From the NCBI GenBank assembly GCA_018105865.1, contig CM030851.1, positions 1,842,469-1,906,468 on the forward strand: DNA of 64,000 bases, read 5' to 3'. The DNA comes from Metaphire vulgaris. Lineage: Eukaryota; Annelida; Clitellata; Crassiclitellata; Megascolecidae. The notes beneath the pieces were generated by a model. The model was not told the origin of the DNA and made no database searches. It was given only the letters and a program-made list of their open reading frames with translations. Positions 57,046 through 64,000 of the stretch are shown piece by piece. The translations under genes and the position numbers were made by a program. Position 1 is the stretch's first letter. Every line of letters begins with the position of its first letter.

Positions 57046-57236
57046 TGAAGACTGGCGTCGCAACTTTCAGGAATCCGACAGCATTGCAAGCCCATGTTCT
57101 GAGGGTCCATAATGCTGATACGGTAGGCCTAAAGTATAGTGCAAGCACTGCTCAATGTCTGTATATGCATTGCATATATATGCATATATATGCATATACA
57201 GGCATTGAGCAGTGTATGTTTATGTATATGTATATG

Positions 57237-57488
57237 CAGTGCTTTTTTGTAAAAAAATAGGTTCCGGTACTCACGGTGGATTGCCTAACTTTTCCATTAC
57301 GATTATGTGGTCTGTGGCTAGAATTTAACATAGAAGCGATTTTGGAAGCATAATGATGCATATCATTTATTAAGTATTTAAAGTTTTTAGCTAAATCACA
57401 ACTGCAAAGTCACAAGAAAAATTTTTTTCACATCTTGAAAAAGGTTCCGGTACGCCGTACCGGCGCGTACCGTCACAAAAAAGCCCTG
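57237..57488. mobile_element. hAT-type MITE
   Basis: The ends are CAGTGCTTTTTTGT and, read inward from the right, CAGGGCTTTTTTGT. The flanks TGTATATG and TGTGTATG are an 8-bp duplication with one mismatch. GGTTCCGGTAC occurs subterminally on both sides. Confidence 0.8.
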
Positions 57489-57880
57489 TGTGTATGCATA
57501 TGTATGTGTATAAGTAGATGTATATTATGCATATGTATATATGTAGGCTAAATGCATATGTATGTGCCTGCGTATATGTATGTGTATATGTATATGTATG
57601 TGCCTGTGTATATATGTATATGTATAATGTATGTGCATGTGTATATATAAATAATTAAATATGTATCGCAGCAACTTCTGCTGAAAAATATCTAAATATG
57701 TAAACTTCTCATCTACCTACATCGTGTTGCCGATGGCATTTGAGACAATTTGCCCATCAATAACGATGCCCCCTGTTTTAGCAGCGATCTGGGTCGACTC
57801 ATTGCCCGACAACACGGGGACAACCGAGAAGGAAATTATGCGTTTCAGTGAATAAACTTATCTGCCAATATACAACCCTT
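57489..57880. repeat. TATGTATATG-type simple repeat and unique DNA
   Basis: Degenerate GTATATGTATGTG repeats run to about 57660, followed by unique sequence without a recognisable gene. Confidence 0.6.
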
Positions 57881-58260
57881 CAACGCCATCGCATTCCGTA
57901 GATGTTCCGTATATTATGATCTTCCGGTAGCGCCATTTTGGCTGCTCGCACGTGTCTGTGCGTGCTTCGGAATATCGCCGTTCTTGGCGGTTTTACCGAC
58001 GTCTTTCGCTTATTTCTTTGCGCTAATCGCGTGGATTGTCGCCCAGCTGTCGTTTTCGAAGCGGTCGGGCGAGCGTCTTTGCGTTTCTCTGCGCTGAACG
58101 GATCGGATTTATGTCGCCCGTGTCGGAGTGGTTGGTCCGCCATTTTGTCTAAGCCACCAACCCATCGACGTAGTCTACAGGCTATAAAGGGCAACGACTG
58201 TTCCGGTTCACGCGCGGAATTCCCTCTTCGGTCGGTTCCGTCAAGTTCGGCGATGGATTA
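57881..58260. other. CpG-rich segment of unknown nature
   Basis: The segment is clearly richer in CG dinucleotides than its flanks. Opposing open frames of 104 and 136 codons cover it, and GGCTATAAAGGGC lies at about 58180. It may be the 5' region of the LINE whose C-terminus lies at 58478, a CpG-island promoter, or a retroposed piece. I recognise no protein. Confidence 0.3.
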
Positions 58261-58477
58261 CTGCAGTGTTTTATCGAGACTTCAGGCCTTAGGGGGGGGA
58301 TTGACTTGGCTGGAGAGGAAGAGGAAAAGTTCAATGCAAAAAATGTAGTGCTGCGATTTGGGTGGATTTTGAGGTTTTCGGGGGATTTTGGGGGAAATTT
58401 GAGGTTTTGGGAGGGGAAATCTCCCCTCCTATCAGGTCTGTATAAAACACTGGATTACTGTCTCGCAGACGAGCGCA

Positions 58478-58724
58478 ATTTGGTCATGTCAGTCGCGTGG
58501 AGGAGAAGAGAATTCTGAACGTTGCAATGGAGGGAACAATGGAGGGAACACGCCCTCCTGGAAGGCCCAGAAGACGATGGTTCGACGACATCAGAGAGTG
58601 GACGGGATTGAATCTAATTGGAGAGGCAATACATGCGGCAAGACGGCAATACAAGACGGCGAAAATTGGAAAAGAATCGTTCAGCATGCTACTGGTCTCG
58701 ACGGTTCCTGAGGGGACTATGAGC

Positions 58725-58796
<72 letters not shown>
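58478..58796 (+). mobile_element. LINE C-terminus with (TGA)n tail
   Basis: FGHVSRVEEKRIL, then GTRPPGRPRRRWFDDI, is the H-V-x-R ... GRPR(K/R)xW ending of non-LTR polymerases, here in frame for about 80 codons. It stops at the start of a (TGA)n run (58725-58796) that serves as its tail. Upstream polymerase sequence is missing. Confidence 0.75.
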
Positions 58797-58872
58797 GACG
58801 ACCGCCCTCAAGGATTCGCCGTCTGATTTCATCACGCGGAGAATTTCTCACAGCATCCATGCGGTCCTTCGA

Positions 58873-59145
58873 CAGAGGCGTCATTTGGGGGCTGGGAGCC
58901 GTGGCTCCCCAAGGAAATGAAAATATTAATTTATAATGTATTAATGTGCAAAAATTTCAAAATTGCCAAAAAATATTTAAAAATTGCAAATTTCCCAACA
59001 TTGGCCCTAAAATTTGCCAAAATTGCTCAAAATTTGCAAAAAAATTGCAAAATTGCAAAAAGTGCCAAAAATTTGTCAAAATTTGCAAAAATTTGCAAAA
59101 AATTTTCTCGCCCCCCCCCAAGAAAAGTGTGAAATGACGCCACTG
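58873..59145. mobile_element. hAT-type MITE
   Basis: The left end is CAGAGGCGTCATTTGGGG and the right end AAATGACGCCACTG. The flanks TCCTTCGA and TCCTTCAA are an 8-bp duplication with one mismatch. The termini are those of the MITE at 5728 in reverse orientation, but the interior is AAATTTGCAAAA repeats. Confidence 0.9.
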
Positions 59146-59464
59146 TCCTTCAACATCCTTTCTGCGCTTCGCTGACTCTTACGCAAAATTTGTCAAAATG
59201 CTGAAACGAATTATTCAATCAAAAAATTAATTATAAGTCTGATTAGTTTTAGGCAAATAAGTTTATGAAGAAGAATAAAATAATAAATATGCACTTTTGA
59301 AAGACAGCTCGATAAATTGACTTCCTCCAACACACGGCATTGAAATTCGCGATTCGACTAGGATCATATGTAACACCTTTATAAAAGACATTGCGTAAGT
59401 TATAGAATGAAGATTCGTGCTAACCGCGGGGTTTGTTTACCGATTTCTTTTAAGACCTTTTTAG

Positions 59465-60167
59465 CAGAGATGTACAATACAAAATGCTGAAGTACAAGTA
59501 CCTGGCCTCCGAGTACAAGTACAAGTACAAGTACCTGGCCTCCGAGTACGAGTTATTCAATCAAGTACAAGTACCTGGCCTCCAAAAATTAATTACATTT
59601 TGTCCCCAAGACATTTTCTTGACATTTTGTCCGTGACATTTTGTCCTCGGACAGTTTGTCCGGCCACGAATAAAATTGACACTATTAGCATCTAAATATC
59701 ATCAAAAAAATAATAGATGATAGTCTTGCATCGGTCATATTAACCCTATGCGGTCTCGCGATCAAATTGAGCTTGGCTAAATACGCGTTTAATTGGTGCG
59801 CCAGAAGCAGGCACACTAAGGTCTCTAATTAATGGCTGCATTATACAGCCTGTTGAACTCTTTTCTATTAACTTGACTGTTCCAAAATACGATGGTATCA
59901 GTGGCTTCATCATAAATATCGTTGAGTTCCAGGTACTTGGCCATCTGTGAGAATGTGCTTGTCATTAGCCTAAAGGAACAGCATTACTGGTACCATTGAA
60001 GTACATGTGAGATGTAGCAAGAATGAAGATTACAAGTACAAGTACCTGGCCTCCGAGTACAAGTACAAGTTTATTTAAAACTCCAGTTTCTTTAAAAGAC
60101 CTGGCCTTACAAGTACAAGTAAGCCCAAAAAATTTGTACAGTTGTACTCTAACAAACTACATCTCTG
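59465..60167. mobile_element. hAT-type element with GTACAAGTACCTGGCC repeats
   Basis: The ends CAGAGATGTA and TACATCTCTG are perfect inverted repeats. The direct repeat CTTTTTAG is perfect (59457-59464 and 60168-60175). Subterminal AAGTACAAGTACCTGGCCTC units occur on both sides (59490-59580 and 60030-60120), plus ACATTTTGTCC repeats inside. There is no transposase. The first nine terminal bases equal those of the CCAACCC element. Confidence 0.92.
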
Positions 60168-60175
60168 CTTTTTAG

Positions 60176-61160
60176 TAATACATATCCTAACAAATGTTTC
60201 ACGCAAAATGCGAAGACCAAAATAGTTATTTTTGGTCTTAAGTCTTATAATTCCAAAGAAAATTATCACAGATGATCTTTGTAGCAAGAGATTCCAAACT
60301 GGATGATGTAAACACACACATCATCGTCATCGTCAATGATCATCATAATCGGCATCATCGTCGTCGTCGACATCATCAAGCTGAGAAGACTTACTTTCAA
60401 ATCAACATTCATCGTTATTTGTGCCATCATCAGTATCTTTATTACCACTGTTTTTGTCATTATAACCATTAAATCTTATCTTATTATTTATTATTTAAAA
60501 ATTCTCATTAATTACTATCGTCTTCCCAAGTTTACCTTTTCTGAACTCAAAGCATTTCTCTTTTAAAAATCACTTCATTGCTGTGTCGTCCCGACCACAA
60601 TGACCCTTTGGATTAAATGATCCTGCATGAATGACCCCAACTTTGGCTATAGCTACTTCAATCAATAACTTCTATGGCGCCACTATCATAATGCCCAGGG
60701 CATCGGTCGATGGCGCACCAAATCCAAACTGAATAAGATCCAGCTCAATCCGGAAAGATCAGCCAGAACAGAGAGGGAACAATGATCAGCAATCTAAGGG
60801 GATATAAGCCAAGTCAAACAGGCATGTTTTTAAGACCGGATCTGAAAGATGCTAAAGTGTTAGTAATGCGAAGTGATACTGCTAATAAATGAATTCGTCA
60901 ATTCCAGGGCCTATAGGACCACACACACTGAGAAACAACTAGTGCCAATAGCCTAACTGTACAAAAATGAGGGACAACAAAAGCTGAACAAATGAAAATC
61001 CTGCGAATACCTAGTGGAGTGATTAGTAGGCCGATGGATCAGTCGCTCGTGTCTTAAAGTAATTAATTGTGTTCATTATACAACATGGTTTTTATATTGT
61101 GTACTAAAAGACAGATTTTATAATTAATTCGGTGTTTGATAGAAAGCCATTGCCAATGTA
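60176..61160. other. Intergenic DNA with CAT/CGT-rich microsatellite
   Basis: ATCATCGTCATCGTC-type repeats lie at about 60315-60385. An AACTTCTATGGCGCCACT stretch at about 60667-60684 matches the insert at 27081 in unit C. No gene is seen. Confidence 0.45.
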
Positions 61161-61164
61161 TGGA

Positions 61165-61430
61165 TTAATAATATAATATATAATATAATATAACAAGGTT
61201 TAAAGTGGTTCAGTAGGGACTGCCCTGTGTGAGAACCACTGTGATTGCCACTGATTGCCTAGTTGGGGATAAGCTATATGTTCAAATTTGCGAGTTTTTG
61301 ATATTACTCTAACTAAGGAATTTTGCATTTTCCGTAGTTTCTGCATGTTTGAATTTGCGATGCCGAAAAGCAGAGAATTGCAATAATCTAGGTGATTAGA
61401 TGCCAATGCATTGGCTAGTTGAATAAAGAT
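61165..61430 (-). mobile_element. LINE fragment joined to the CR1-like 3' tail
   Basis: On the minus strand, SNHLDYCNSLLFGIANSNMQ and KLRKMQNSLVRV form the C-terminal block of an L2/jockey-type polymerase. It is followed directly by the 75-bp tail (61165-61242; + strand AACAAGGTTTAAAGTGGTTC) found at the end of the CR1-like LINE at 10600 and 21507. The body is not the same family. Confidence 0.65.
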
Positions 61431-61504
61431 AGGCTTAGGAAGTAGATGTCTGGTGCGATAAATGTCCAGATAGATATCCCGATAGATGTTCCGAATATGA
61501 TAAT

Positions 61505-61602
61505 ATTAAGCGCCTAGAAATAAGGAGCGACTTCTGTGCTGTTTTGCAAGCGCTATAGATTTTATGAGAGTTTACTTACGTTCTTACTTACTTAGTATCT
61601 AG
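61505..61602 (+). repeat. LINE/SINE 3' tail with (TTACTTAC)n
   Basis: AAGCGCCTAGAAATAAGGAG, GCTGTTTTGCAAGCGCTATA and TTACTTACGTTCTTACTTAC follow the order of the tail at 52205-52317. Confidence 0.6.
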
Positions 61603-61609
61603 AGATTTT

Positions 61610-63695
<2,086 letters not shown>

Positions 63696-64000
63696 TGAAG
63701 GTCGGCTGGTGCGGAGGAGGGCCCGATCGTCTTCAACCATGACTTATTTAAACTTGTGAAGCTATAAACAGAAGAGAGAGCTGTATTCACTCTTAAGTCA
63801 TAAGTTTATACTCTATTATGCTATAGTCTTCGGTATTTTGTGTCTGCGCTGGCAAATCTCCCCAGAGTCTACATTTTTTCAAGCTGTTTCAACAAACAAG
63901 TCTTGTCGATGTGTCGTGTCCAATTGGTCGATTTGAAAGCATAGTCGTGCCACTTAGATTGCTTCTACTTTGACGGCTTGAATTTGTGTAGTTTCGTCGT
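63696..64000 (+). other. RhoA 3' UTR (start)
   Basis: These 305 bases after the stop lack an AATAAA, so the 3' UTR probably continues past the window. Confidence 0.6.

Overview
This is a window of an animal nuclear genome: spliced genes, non-LTR and LTR retrotransposons, hAT and Tc1/mariner DNA elements, long microsatellites and AT-rich spacers. The genes point to a (probably marine) invertebrate. There is a RhoA-type GTPase at the right end and a tandem family of sarcoplasmic calcium-binding proteins (SCP), EF-hand proteins of invertebrate muscle and neurons. I cannot name the species; annelid-, brachiopod- or lancelet-like groups all fit.

Layout. Positions 1-56,400 are a head-to-tail array of SCP units, all on the + strand. 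Units A (to about 10.6 kb) and B (to about 21.5 kb) are near-identical copies of about 10.9 kb. Unit C (to about 41.5 kb) matches A and B closely in its first 4.3 kb and is then clearly older sequence, inflated by four large insertions. Unit D (to about 50.6 kb) is older still. Unit E (to about 56.4 kb) holds a frameshifted SCP pseudogene. Each unit reads: 5' spacer with LINE debris, putative TATA promoter, a conserved block, coding exon 1 (EF-hand 1), a long intron, coding exon 2 (EF-hands 3 and 4), a conserved hairpin-forming block, then a conserved spacer. Copies 1 and 2 encode identical 178-aa proteins; copies 3 and 4 are intact paralogues. Four copies use a GC splice donor where the pseudogene has GT.

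Mobile DNA fills most of the rest. There are a CR1-like LINE at the unit junctions, L2-like LINEs, an RTE-like LINE that looks 5'-inverted, and an LTR element with a heat-shock-element-like promoter and only a chromodomain left of its pol gene. There are also a 3.3-kb DNA transposon carrying an inserted LINE, a 1.4-kb hAT with two smaller hATs nested in it, a dead Tc1/mariner, and many short hAT-type MITEs. Most MITEs have precise 8-bp target duplications, and several have empty sites in sister units. From 56.4 to 62.5 kb is TE-rich intergenic DNA. A RhoA gene (two coding exons) closes the window.

The most unusual signal is a recurring micro-insertion, TA-GGC(C)-TA, seen when the units are compared by eye. 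It looks like a transposon excision footprint on a TA target and may explain the many TAGGCCTA octamers in the window.
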